From the NCBI GenBank assembly GCA_934621605.1, contig CAKTUZ010000003.1, positions 1 through 64,000 of the forward strand: a stretch of DNA of 64,000 nt, in the 5' to 3' direction. The stretch comes from an uncultured bacterium. GTDB lineage: Bacteria; Vulcanimicrobiota; Xenobia; Xenobiales; Xenobiaceae. Below, in pieces: positions 55,201 to 63,321 of the stretch; the stretch's first letter is position 1, and every line of letters begins with the position of its first letter. A model generated the notes under the pieces. It saw nothing but the letters and a program-made list of their open reading frames with translations. It was not told the origin of the DNA and ran no database searches. The position numbers were made by a program, and so were the translations under genes.

Positions 55201-55425
55201 GATCGCCCCGAGTCTTGCTTCCATTCTTTGGAACTGGATAAACAAATGCTCAAGTTACAGGAATTAATGTCACACGATTTAGAGCGCCACTGGCCTACTT
55301 GGAAATATAAAATAGCCGAATATCTCAAGAACGGGTCGGATCTGAAAACGGCTATGGCCAAAACCGTACAACCCAGCATCGTCGAGTGGTTGGAGATGCG
55401 TTGGAAGAAAGAACATCCTCTGTAG
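52264..55425 (+). CDS. Large tubulin/FtsZ-like protein (Tubulin_2 type)
   Basis: 1053 residues from a GTG with GAGGAAAG upstream. The N-terminal GTPase-like part opens with FLFVGLGNIGCQAVHKAV. At about residues 145-151 it has the tubulin/FtsZ T4 signature GGGTGSA (in CCSLGGGTGSAHADL). About 700 further residues are alpha-helical, with coiled-coil stretches such as MIRLEEQKNQAIEGL. This fits the Tubulin_2 family of large bacterial tubulin relatives, not FtsZ (about 350-450 aa). Polymerisation is inferred, not shown. No membrane helix. HtrA follows after 66 bases; TatD precedes it. Confidence 0.75.
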   Translation: MTKDQTKFLFVGLGNIGCQAVHKAVSTVAEAYSHSVRGLLLDTAQSSVESFSPSPLIKSVYLDTLKGVRALQLRSQSKVLDSWLPNCPLTLEPGSGLFGNKALGRLALIINIVQTAATFEELIKELTTSTDDKCEVQVVICCSLGGGTGSAHADLAYLLRSKLESWKIKHKIIALFPYSKELPESETTAANVYAGLIELNHWMDDSTLYKLTCNLDEVDLWEIPEDESKANKRDESTAEILAKLDIYLAENVRNVNPGLGKDPKDNSTETEENTSSKRVGGNIDFNQSSAAVYDLVFFNSLERFNDDLEYKILSHTLVRLAYWRFEGHNLYNHLDRALASTQEANSQTSLSVGSSDNDEEAENHHYADLHSYQVARPTQKILSVARNLSGQAVISELYNLFFEKDLEQDSVRGLEMGKEFIKTRSLDSLEVHQRYTKCWHQLKDGLYDAASFIEKKLANLRQKPIYGAELVAYCRAFDAELRKLAEECETQPDFFAALAQTTKDISDDFVIGIDNVISDTVNRQHNGIAMQSMIDEVNKQLSFSLSALHERTNNAKSEMIRLEEQKNQAIEGLAAFKPSLWKRIMRKVDFAPLEEAGKVITEYYNNVFVSYVGREEVNAFFNMLNVCENTTKRLHKLRQFLDDSTSALKSSNRHLYKQFLEDADESLISSQEAVSYIASHASPPDLMSFVKALDQFTDFNLLDLPEHYSIQAWLSALRDMVAKLYPMHDPQTADEFLQAYPDDKLAKKLTAIGNDITSRFVYATPFNSIVGSAKRKVLAAFDTCTNVDDASSASKLSSRQQAEYLSQAIQKVRFSVLGTVINEPGSETLDFVELTCGFTLADLEISEYREAYLESLTRGSRAIQTRKDVKFKSLLKVDKRTHFNVVILLASAFKFGVLQEREDPNSYDKELRLTSNKWMDLTSIRACLKIFADPVEALLFENNFYQELLKWRQQQMNSMGMNAWLKAMAPDAWGGAPFVDRPESCFHSLELDKQMLKLQELMSHDLERHWPTWKYKIAEYLKNGSDLKTAMAKTVQPSIVEWLEMRWKKEHPL

Positions 55426-55491
55426 AATGGAAATAATCTTCCCCTTTTTTGGGGCAGGTCTGCCGCTTTATATTGCGAAAAATAGGCGGCT

Positions 55492-56898
55492 ATGAAGAAT
55501 TTCCCCTTTTCTTTCAAAAGTTTAGTTATCACTTTAGCTTCTGCCGCCTGCCTGGTTGCTCCCGCCGCAGCCTGGGCCGAAGAGCCAGCAACTCAACCTA
55601 TAAGCCAAGGCCACGCTCTCTTCAACAGCATGCAAGAGCATATTATTAAGATTTCTGACCACATAAAGAGTACCGTAGTACATATTGAAGTACTCTCCAA
55701 AGTTGGCAATCAGAGGCGCAAAGCTACGGGGAGCGGCTTGATTTTGTCTCCCGACGGCAAAATAGTTACCAATTACCACGTGATCGATAAGGCTCAATTA
55801 ATTACGGTCATTTTGGACGATAAGAGTAAATATACCGCCGAAATTATTCGCGACGACCAACAAACTGACTTGGCTTTCTTGAAAATTAAGCCCAATCGCG
55901 CTCTACCTTACGCTCAACTGGCTGATTCCGATAAAGTACAAGTTGGCGAATGGATTATTGCCGTAGGCAATCCTTATGGTTTTGACCGCACCGTCTCGTT
56001 CGGTATTGTCAGCGGCAAGGGGCGCTTTATCCCTGGCGCCGACAACGGTGTACCTTTGATTAACGACTTTATCCAAATCGATGCCCTCATCGATCCCGGT
56101 AACTCCGGAGGCCCGCTAGTCAATATGAACGGCGAAGTTGTCGGTATCAACTCCATTGGCGTAGGCCGCGGCCAAGGCTTTACCATTCCTTCCAATATAG
56201 TAAAAGATGTAGACAGTCGTCTTGAAGTAGAAGGCCACATCCAGCGCGGTTGGCTAGGCGTCTTTATGCAACCCTTTACCGAGGAATATGCAGCCTTTAT
56301 TAAACAGCCTGACTTGCGTGGTCTCTTAGTCAGTGATACCACCAAAAACAGCCCCGCTTATAAAGCCGGCTTACGCAGCGGCGACGTTATTACCAAGCTT
56401 AACGGCCGAGTGGTCAACGCTGACAGCGATGAAGCCTTAAATCGTGTCAAACTTGAAGTTGCCCAGTTACTGCCCAATGCCAAGGTGCCCATTGAATACA
56501 ATCGCAACGGCAAAAGTTATGAGACAACTGCCATTTTGGGAGTGCAACCCAACGTAAGTACCAACGATATCGAAACCAGCTATGGTTTTATCGCCAATGA
56601 AATTACCGTAACTTCAGAGTTAGAATATCGCCTCTTGGATCGTGACGGTATGCTCGTTTCCAAAGTAGAAAAAGGTTCCGCAGCTGCCAATGCCAGCCTT
56701 TCCGTAGGTGACGTCATTACCAAGATAAACGATAAGCCTATTCACAATGCTAAAGATTTAAAAGAAGCTTTAAATAGCGTCAAAAATGACAAGCATTTCC
56801 TGATTACCGCCAAGCGCGGCCTGATCAAAGTGTTCTGCCTTATCGATACCTCTACTTACGGCGCAGCTGATCCTTCAAAAAAAGATAAAGATAAGTAA
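55492..56898 (+). CDS. HtrA/DegP-type periplasmic serine protease
   Basis: 468 residues. Signal peptide (cut after AWA at about residue 29). Trypsin-like domain with catalytic His96 (TNYHVID), Asp126 (QQTDLAFL) and Ser205 (DPGNSGGPL). Two PDZ domains follow at about 245-345 (GLLVSDTTKNSPAYKAGLRS) and 375-455 (GMLVSKVEKGSAAANASLS). It degrades misfolded envelope proteins. The ATG is 66 bases after the tubulin-like gene. Its transcript ends at the strong terminator at 56925-56971. Confidence 0.95.
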   Translation: MKNFPFSFKSLVITLASAACLVAPAAAWAEEPATQPISQGHALFNSMQEHIIKISDHIKSTVVHIEVLSKVGNQRRKATGSGLILSPDGKIVTNYHVIDKAQLITVILDDKSKYTAEIIRDDQQTDLAFLKIKPNRALPYAQLADSDKVQVGEWIIAVGNPYGFDRTVSFGIVSGKGRFIPGADNGVPLINDFIQIDALIDPGNSGGPLVNMNGEVVGINSIGVGRGQGFTIPSNIVKDVDSRLEVEGHIQRGWLGVFMQPFTEEYAAFIKQPDLRGLLVSDTTKNSPAYKAGLRSGDVITKLNGRVVNADSDEALNRVKLEVAQLLPNAKVPIEYNRNGKSYETTAILGVQPNVSTNDIETSYGFIANEITVTSELEYRLLDRDGMLVSKVEKGSAAANASLSVGDVITKINDKPIHNAKDLKEALNSVKNDKHFLITAKRGLIKVFCLIDTSTYGAADPSKKDKDK

Positions 56899-56924
56899 TC
56901 GACTATTATTATTTGCCGATGTAA

Positions 56925-56971
56925 AAATAAAACAGCCTGCTTCCAAACGGAAGGCAGGCTGCTTTATTTTG
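56925..56971. terminator. Bidirectional terminator between htrA and ygeW
   Basis: CAGCCTGCTTCC pairs with GGAAGGCAGGCTG around AAAC, with A/T-rich tracts on both sides. Confidence 0.85.
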
Positions 56972-57052
56972 TACGCTCTTTCTCTCCTACAAGGAATCGA
57001 AACAGCTAAGGGCCTTTATGACAAACAATCGAACAAGACTAATTCCAAAGAA

Positions 57053-58261
57053 TTAGCGAACGATGCGACGCTCTCTATCACGCTCGAGGAGCTGAACGAG
57101 AGTATTGACGGGATTCTGGAAGCGGGTGAGCAAGATCATAGCAGCAATAACGAAGGGCTTGTGGGCAGCTTCGGCATAAGTATCTAAACGATAACGCTCA
57201 AATACGGAAGCGGCGCACTCGCCTTCTTTGCAACTGACACCGCTGATGTCGGCGGGTAAGCAGTGGCAATAAAGAGCCTTACCATTGCGGGTGAGCTTCA
57301 TCATCTCTTCAGTGCATTCCCAATCTTTGTGGGTAGCGTTGTGAGCCAAAGCTCTCTCCTCGAGAGCTTTGAGTTCAGAAGCGCGTCCGGAACGGAGCAA
57401 TTCAGTACGCTCTTGCATTACAGTGAAAGGAGCCCAGCTCTTAGGATAAACAACATCAGCATTCTCGAAGGCTTCTTCCATGGAGTGAGTAACCTTGAAA
57501 CTACCGCCGGTCTCCTGAGAGAATTTGCGAGCAGCTTCAACGGGCTCATCTAACAGATCGTAACCTTCAGGATAAGCCAAGCTTACATCCATACCGAAAC
57601 GGCTCATCAAACCGATAATACCCTGAGGAACGGAGAGGGGTTTGCCGTAGCTGGGAGAGTAGGCCCAAGTCATGGCCACTTTCTTGCCACGCAAATTCTC
57701 TACACCACCAAAACGCTCGATGATGTGACTCAAGTCGGCCAAGGCCTGGGTGGGGTGGTCGAGGTCGCACTGTAAGTTAACTACGGAAGTACGGTTAGGC
57801 AAAATACCATGATCGTAACTCTCCTGAATAGAATCAGACATTTCCTTCTGATAGCGATGACCTTCACCGATAAACATATCGTCACGAATACCGATAACTT
57901 CGGTCAAGAAAGAAATCATGGTAGCGGTCTCACGGACGGTCTCACCGTGAGCAATCTGAGAAGTGCTTTCGTCAAGTTCTTCGGTACCCAAGCCGAGCAT
58001 ATTACAAGCGGACTTAAAAGAATAACGGGTACGGGTGGACTTATCGCGGAAGATAGACAGACCTAATCCGGTATCAAAAACTTTCACGGACTTGCCGGCG
58101 CGATTTAAACGCTGCAAAGCTTCGGCGACCAAAAGAACGGCGTTAATGGTCTCTTTGGGATAGCGCCAGGTGATAAAGAAGCTGTCGTTATAAAGATTAG
58201 TAGGGTTAGCTTCTAACTCGTTAATGATTTTTTTTACTCTGTCGAGATTAATGTCGGCCAC
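57053..58261 (-). CDS. ygeW: YgeW-type carbamoyltransferase-like enzyme
   Basis: 402 residues from a GTG with GGAG upstream. Carbamoyl-phosphate motif FRDKSTRTRYSFKSA (Ser75-Arg77) and HPTQ at 169-172 (DLDHPTQALADL). YgeW-specific stretches are SQIAHGETVRETATMISF, AMTWAYSPSYGKPLSVPQG and YCHCLPADISGVSCKEGE. It is longer than ornithine or aspartate transcarbamylases (about 310-340) and matches the YgeW subfamily of knotted transcarbamylase-like proteins. In other gut bacteria ygeW is in the urate-degradation gene set with ygfK and ssnA. Its exact substrate is uncertain. It stands alone here. Confidence 0.95.
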   Translation of the reverse strand: MADINLDRVKKIINELEANPTNLYNDSFFITWRYPKETINAVLLVAEALQRLNRAGKSVKVFDTGLGLSIFRDKSTRTRYSFKSACNMLGLGTEELDESTSQIAHGETVRETATMISFLTEVIGIRDDMFIGEGHRYQKEMSDSIQESYDHGILPNRTSVVNLQCDLDHPTQALADLSHIIERFGGVENLRGKKVAMTWAYSPSYGKPLSVPQGIIGLMSRFGMDVSLAYPEGYDLLDEPVEAARKFSQETGGSFKVTHSMEEAFENADVVYPKSWAPFTVMQERTELLRSGRASELKALEERALAHNATHKDWECTEEMMKLTRNGKALYCHCLPADISGVSCKEGECAASVFERYRLDTYAEAAHKPFVIAAMILLTRFQNPVNTLVQLLERDRERRIVR

Positions 58262-58369
58262 AGTATATACACTCCAAAAGAAATGGTAAAAACAACTGGC
58301 GCTAGCTTAGACAGTATCCCATTTTATCCTGCACACAATAGGGTGATTATTGGGCATTTTACCGTAGAG

Positions 58370-60277
58370 CTAAACTTCCAACCAAATTTCTGCGCCTACT
58401 TTTAAAGGAACGGCCGATAAGGTGCCATCTTTTACAATCGCAATTTCTCCGCCAATTACTCCTTTAAAGCGCGTACCTTCAGGTAAAGCAGCAGCTTTTA
58501 CCGAAATAGTCTTGTATTTTTTTTCGAGTAGTGCTTGCCCATTTGATGATTGACCATCTTCTCTGCTAATGGCACAAATGGCTCTGGGCCCTTGACCTTC
58601 ACGCATAAAAGCTAAGCTGCCGCCTTCGGCATAAAGCCACTGCAACCCGCCGCTACGCAAAGCTTCGGTTTGCCTACGCACCGCGCACAACTTTTTCATC
58701 AACGCCAACATATGGTGATCCCACTTACTTTCATCCCAGATCATGGTACGCCTATTATCAGGATCTTGACCACCTTCCATACCTATTTCATCTCCGTAGT
58801 AAATACAAGGCACGCCTTGATAAGCGAACATAAAAGTGTACAGAGCAGCAGCCTTGTCAGCGCGACCTTGATTGAAAGTTTTTATGCGCGGCAAATCGTG
58901 ACTGCCCAGCAAATTAAGCATATTCAAAGCATTTTTTTCAGGGATAGCAGCTCGGAAACTTTGCATCTGTTCAACCAGGTCAATGCTGGCCAAAGGAGCC
59001 CTGTCTCCCCAACTTTCACCCTTAAAAGCTTCAAAATCAAAACCAGCCATCCATTGATTTATAGGCATACAGAAAGCCCGATAATTCATGGAAGCATCAA
59101 ACTCATCGCCTTGTTGATAATCACTCGGATCGAAAAATTGTTCACCCAAAAGCCAGGCTTGTGGCGCTTCTTCTTTTACGGCCTTTCTCATCTCTCGACC
59201 GATTTCGTGACCTAACTGATCCATTTTTTGTCTGGCTAGCATATTAGCAACATCCAAACGCCAACCGTCTATAGCATAAGGTTCACGCAACCAACGGCGC
59301 ATAATAGAATCTCTATCGGCATACATGCGTCTACGCAATTCGGACGAACGATAATTTAAACGCGGCAAAGTATTAACTCCCAACCACATTTCATATTGGT
59401 CAGGATTATCATTATAAAAAGTAAAAAAAGAATACTCAGATGCGGTTTTATCCTGCTGAGCTTTTTTGAACCAATCATTCTGATTGCCGCAATGGTTGGG
59501 TACTAAATCGAGCACCAAGCGAATATGCTTATCTTTGGTTGCTCGACGCAATTCGGCTAAAGCTTTGTTACCTCCAAAATGAGGATCGACGTTATAGTAA
59601 TCGGCCACATCATATTTATGATTACTGGGAGAGGTAAAAATAGGATTCAAATAAAGAGCATTTATGCCTAATTCACTCAAATAAGCCAATTTAGAAGTAA
59701 TACCGGGCAAATCTCCACCGTAGAAAGAGCAATTACCGCAGGATTTATCAAGTGCTTCACCCCAAGCAAAAGACCTAACGATCTTGCCCGCTAAAGTGTA
59801 TTCGCTGTCTTTTACATTGGTAGAACTATCACCACAGCAAAAACGTTCGGGAAATATTTGATAAAAAATTGAGTCCTGTACCCATTGAGGCGGCTCATTT
59901 AGTAAAGAAACTTTAAAATCGTCCCGATCCAGAGGGGTAAACGCACATAGCCCTTTGGCATTAAAATTAAAATTACCCCGGTCAGTTACGCAATAGAAAC
60001 GGTATTGCAGCAAAGGCACATCTACTTCCAGACCAACTTCCCACCACTCCCAATCATTGGCACTATGCTCAGTCAATTCCGGCAATTCGTCTTGGCGCCG
60101 ACGAATAGCTTCAATAAAACGTTCCTCTCCTTCGGGAGCTGTGCGCACGTAAATATGTTTAACTGCCAATTCTTTACTTAAACGCAAGCGAAGGAGTAAA
60201 CGATTACTACGCTCAAACCTGCAACAATAGGGCGGAATTACGGCGTGAAAAATTGGAGCCGAAACAAAAGTATACAT
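58370..60277 (-). CDS. GH13 maltodextrin glucosidase-like enzyme (MalZ type)
   Basis: 635 residues. N-terminal beta domain (about 1-130) with DWEWWEV, then the (beta/alpha)8 barrel. GH13 conserved regions are DLVPNHCG (region I), GWRLDVAN with the nucleophile Asp (about 340), WLLGEQFF with the acid/base Glu (about 378) and NLLGSHDLPRI with the transition-state Asp (about 459). VQDSIFYQIFPERF is the opening usual in MalZ and neopullulanase-type enzymes. No signal peptide, so it acts on imported maltodextrins in the cytoplasm. GAGAGG precedes the ATG. No other glycan genes lie beside it. Confidence 0.88.
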   Translation of the reverse strand: MYTFVSAPIFHAVIPPYCCRFERSNRLLLRLRLSKELAVKHIYVRTAPEGEERFIEAIRRRQDELPELTEHSANDWEWWEVGLEVDVPLLQYRFYCVTDRGNFNFNAKGLCAFTPLDRDDFKVSLLNEPPQWVQDSIFYQIFPERFCCGDSSTNVKDSEYTLAGKIVRSFAWGEALDKSCGNCSFYGGDLPGITSKLAYLSELGINALYLNPIFTSPSNHKYDVADYYNVDPHFGGNKALAELRRATKDKHIRLVLDLVPNHCGNQNDWFKKAQQDKTASEYSFFTFYNDNPDQYEMWLGVNTLPRLNYRSSELRRRMYADRDSIMRRWLREPYAIDGWRLDVANMLARQKMDQLGHEIGREMRKAVKEEAPQAWLLGEQFFDPSDYQQGDEFDASMNYRAFCMPINQWMAGFDFEAFKGESWGDRAPLASIDLVEQMQSFRAAIPEKNALNMLNLLGSHDLPRIKTFNQGRADKAAALYTFMFAYQGVPCIYYGDEIGMEGGQDPDNRRTMIWDESKWDHHMLALMKKLCAVRRQTEALRSGGLQWLYAEGGSLAFMREGQGPRAICAISREDGQSSNGQALLEKKYKTISVKAAALPEGTRFKGVIGGEIAIVKDGTLSAVPLKVGAEIWLEV

Positions 60278-60493
60278 GGAAATAACCTCTCTGGTGCCGG
60301 AAATTAAACGATAAGCCGTCGCGCCTATTCAAGGAAAGCCAAACGATTCCGCCCTAAAAGCAATTAACTGAATACATTTTCCCCAAAGTATGCAAAAAAA
60401 CAATATATCTCTAAGCAAGCAGGGAAACGCAAGAGAACGGCGACTCCTAAAGGACTAGGAATTCACAAATATCAAGCGAACTTTTCAGAGCTT

Positions 60494-61603
60494 ATGAGCG
60501 TCCCGGAGATAAGACGATATACAATTACTAAAGTTGCCCCAGAGCGTGCCTTTGAAGCCTGGACAGAGCCTGAGCATTTGTCTCGCTGGTTCTGTGATAA
60601 GGTTGTGGGTTGGCCCGGTTATGGCGGCACTTTAACTATGACGTGGGAGAAATTCGGCTTCAGTATCGATTACTATTTGCCGACCATTATTCCGCCCAAG
60701 AAAGTGGTCATGAAGTCGCTTATTCCCGGGTTAGGTACGCAAACACTCAATATTTCTATTCGTTCCTACGGCAATGGCTGTCGTGTAGAAATTGTCGAAA
60801 CCGGTCCCGGCGCCGAGGGTCAGGCTGGAGCCGGCGACGCCAAATCGGGCTGGGAGATGTCCTTAGCCTTATTCAAAACCTACGTAGAAAATTTTTGGAA
60901 TAAAAACCGCCGAACTTTTTTCGCCATTATTACCGCCCCCTACGAAAATAGCCGTCTTATGCACTATTACAAAGACGAAGATGGCTTAACTAAATGGTTG
61001 GCCAAATCGGGTTCTATCGGTGAACCGGGCACATCGGTCAATTTGAAGTTAAAAAATGGCATGAACCTTACAGGCAAAGTTATGGCCGTCACTAGCCACG
61101 AGCTTCTGGTCACTTGGCGAGAAATTTCCGGTTTTGTTGAATTTAAATCATTCACCGGCAGTGCCGAACGCACAGCCATTTTGGTGCGCGGTTCAACTTA
61201 CGGTGACACTATCAGCAATGATAAATTGGCTGAGATCAATCGCTTTATGGAGCAAGCCGTCAGTGTGCTCCATATTATCTTAAAGGCTGAGGAAGAAGCG
61301 CGCCAGACTATCGCCGCTCGCAAGGCAGCCAAAGAAGCTGAGCGCCAAGCCAAAATGCAAGCCGAAGCTCAAGCGGCAGCTTTAGCAGCGGCACAAGAGA
61401 TTTTACAAGCTGGCAGCAGTGAAGATGATCTCTTGCGCATGACTCGCGAAGCCGAAGAGCAAGCAGCCAAAATTAAAGAAGAGCTTATTCAAAGCGCAGA
61501 TTCCTTTGAAGAAAGTGAGTTGCCTCCACCTTCACAAGATTTTGAAGAGGAGGAAGAAGAAGAAGAAGTTGTCCCCCCTCTTGACGAAGAAGACGACGAG
61601 TGA
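60494..61603 (+). CDS. SRPBCC (AHSA1-like) protein with a coiled coil and acidic tail
   Basis: 369 residues. The N-terminal 140 residues match the AHSA1-type SRPBCC fold (APERAFEAWTEPEHLSRWFC, then GWEMSLALFKTYVENFW). A second, similar-sized domain (about 145-250) begins RRTFFAIITAPYENSRLMHY and may be another START-like copy. An Ala/Glu/Lys coiled coil lies at 255-315 (ARKAAKEAERQAKMQAEAQA), and the last 30 residues are almost all Glu/Asp with a few Pro. No signal or membrane helix. AHSA1 proteins bind hydrophobic ligands or chaperones. The coiled coil and tail are unlike the simple family. Confidence 0.7.
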   Translation: MSVPEIRRYTITKVAPERAFEAWTEPEHLSRWFCDKVVGWPGYGGTLTMTWEKFGFSIDYYLPTIIPPKKVVMKSLIPGLGTQTLNISIRSYGNGCRVEIVETGPGAEGQAGAGDAKSGWEMSLALFKTYVENFWNKNRRTFFAIITAPYENSRLMHYYKDEDGLTKWLAKSGSIGEPGTSVNLKLKNGMNLTGKVMAVTSHELLVTWREISGFVEFKSFTGSAERTAILVRGSTYGDTISNDKLAEINRFMEQAVSVLHIILKAEEEARQTIAARKAAKEAERQAKMQAEAQAAALAAAQEILQAGSSEDDLLRMTREAEEQAAKIKEELIQSADSFEESELPPPSQDFEEEEEEEEVVPPLDEEDDE

Positions 61604-61641
61604 AAATTGATACCGATAGCCCATATATTGTTAGGCACGTG

Positions 61642-61677
61642 CCGCTTCGGCCGATTCGGGTCGAAGCGGTTTTTTTA
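61642..61677 (+). terminator. Terminator of the SRPBCC gene
   Basis: CCGCTTCG (61642-61649) pairs with CGAAGCGG (61662-61669), followed by seven T residues. Confidence 0.8.
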
Positions 61678-61918
61678 TCAGCAACTTTTTGGCTTTATGC
61701 TTACCAGTACCCTCAGCCACCGAAACTACCTTGCCAACAAAAAATAAAAACACAGCCAACTTTTAAGTTCATTAACATATTTGTAAAATAACGGCTATCG
61801 GCTCTTAAAAAGCTTGTTTTATTATATTCACTTTTGTCTGCCATAATTCAGGTACAGGCTGATCCTCCCCGACTGAAGCGGTCGGCCTTAGTACAAAAAA
61901 AAGAAAGGGCCGACTAAC
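61678..61918. other. Gene-free stretch between the SRPBCC gene and the metallopeptidase gene
   Basis: With the terminator before it, this makes 315 bases without a gene. A 63-codon frame overlapping the terminator is not credible. Near 61870-61890 a short hairpin CCGAC/GTCGG could sit in the leader of the next gene. I saw no convincing promoter, RNA gene or repeat. Confidence 0.4.
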
Positions 61919-63124
61919 ATGTACCAAACTGCGACAGTCAACGCTTTAGCCTATCGTTCCCTAGAAGGCTTTAGCTTAAATTGCCGCAGCCACGCGGTTC
62001 CTAACCGAGCCGCCCCGACCCAATCGGCTGAAGCCTTGGAAGTTTTGAGTGCCCAGTCTCAAGACAGAAGTGAAGTCTCGCTTACTGCGATTAAAAACGA
62101 ACGATTGCCGCCGCAGCAAGGTCCGGAATGGCGTTCATTTTATGAGCATTGGTCTGTACCCGTAGTGGTGCGCAGTCGAGATTTTGAAGTATGGCATTAC
62201 GGCCCCGAAGATAACTTAGAAGAAATTTTACCTCAAATTGACGGTAACTCGGTTACATGTTCGGGGCAGCACTTGCAAGCCATACAGACGGCACAAAAAA
62301 CGCTCAATTCATTCTCAGCCGATTTAGGGCGGGATTTTAATTTAAACAATAGACCTTTGCCTATTGTAATAGGTCATCCTCAAGTACAAGACGGTCTGCC
62401 TTTTTACCAAACAAAGCCTTTTAAGTGTATAGGTATAAGTCACAGTGCCGAATATGTTCACCCCGACTCTATCAGCCACGAAACCGGTCATGCCATCTTA
62501 GACAGCCAACACAACTATAATTACAACGATTTTGAAACAGCCGCCGTTCATGAAGCTTTTGCCGACTGTTGCTCTCTATTGGCTGCTTGGCACGAACCCA
62601 AAGTATTATGGGACGTACTACGCCAACGCGCTTTGGGCCTTTCTTCCAATAAACTTACGGCTATCGGAGAAAATTTAGGGCCCAGCTCCAACAAATATCC
62701 CATAAGAGATTTGAGTCAAATAAGCGATTCGAGAGACAGTATAGACAAGACTCCGCACGAGTATAGCCAAATTTTCACTCAAGCCTTTTACCGCTGTCTA
62801 CTCGATTGGGAAAAATTTTATCAACAAGATTGTAATACCGAGCTTCGCCAAGCCCATCCTCTTCCGCAGGAAATTATTCAAGAACTTAATCTTGCGACTC
62901 TTCCTGTAAGTTCAGAGCAATACCGAGCTTTAGCCTTAGCCTGCCAAACCTTAGGCCGCCATTTTGCCAACTCTATTTATTTTTTACCTAAAACTGATAA
63001 TCTCAAGCTCAGTAATTTAAGTCAGGCCTTACTGGATTCCGCTCTTACTTTAGATAAAGATCTGCACAACTGTCAAAAAATTTATTTGACAAATCTGCCT
63101 TTTCACGTGAAAACAAGACAATAG
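61919..63124 (+). CDS. HETGH metallopeptidase-like protein
   Basis: 401 residues; GAAAGG precedes the ATG. The zinc motif HETGH (in SISHETGHAILD, about residue 189) is followed 28 residues later by EAFADCC. The glutamate there can be the third ligand, as in gluzincin-type (M4-like) peptidases. There is no signal peptide or propeptide-like N-terminus beyond a Ser/Ala-rich segment (1-70). It is acidic, with a Cys-rich middle. Closest known family not recognised. It could act in the cytoplasm or be exported by an atypical route. A single gene. Confidence 0.65.
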   Translation: MYQTATVNALAYRSLEGFSLNCRSHAVPNRAAPTQSAEALEVLSAQSQDRSEVSLTAIKNERLPPQQGPEWRSFYEHWSVPVVVRSRDFEVWHYGPEDNLEEILPQIDGNSVTCSGQHLQAIQTAQKTLNSFSADLGRDFNLNNRPLPIVIGHPQVQDGLPFYQTKPFKCIGISHSAEYVHPDSISHETGHAILDSQHNYNYNDFETAAVHEAFADCCSLLAAWHEPKVLWDVLRQRALGLSSNKLTAIGENLGPSSNKYPIRDLSQISDSRDSIDKTPHEYSQIFTQAFYRCLLDWEKFYQQDCNTELRQAHPLPQEIIQELNLATLPVSSEQYRALALACQTLGRHFANSIYFLPKTDNLKLSNLSQALLDSALTLDKDLHNCQKIYLTNLPFHVKTRQ

Positions 63125-63321
63125 ATAAAAAATTGCTAAAGGAATTGACAAAGTTTTCAAGACCAAAACAAATTGTACACTTTCAGAAACAACAGATTGT
63201 TGCTAAACTTAAAGAAATGAGCGGTTCGAACTGAATAAGTTTGCCTTGAGCGGCACTGTTTTTGGACAGAATAAACAAAAGTTCCGAGCCTCTTCAAACA
63301 ATTGGGAGATAAAAGAATTCT

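Noticed and set aside
57053..58261. Ornithine carbamoyltransferase (argF) as the name
   Set aside because: The length and the stretches AMTWAYSPSYGKPLSVPQG and HCLPADISGVSCKEGE mark the YgeW subfamily.
61600..61791. 63-codon frame after the SRPBCC gene
   Set aside because: It overlaps the strong terminator at 61642-61677 and has no ribosome site.
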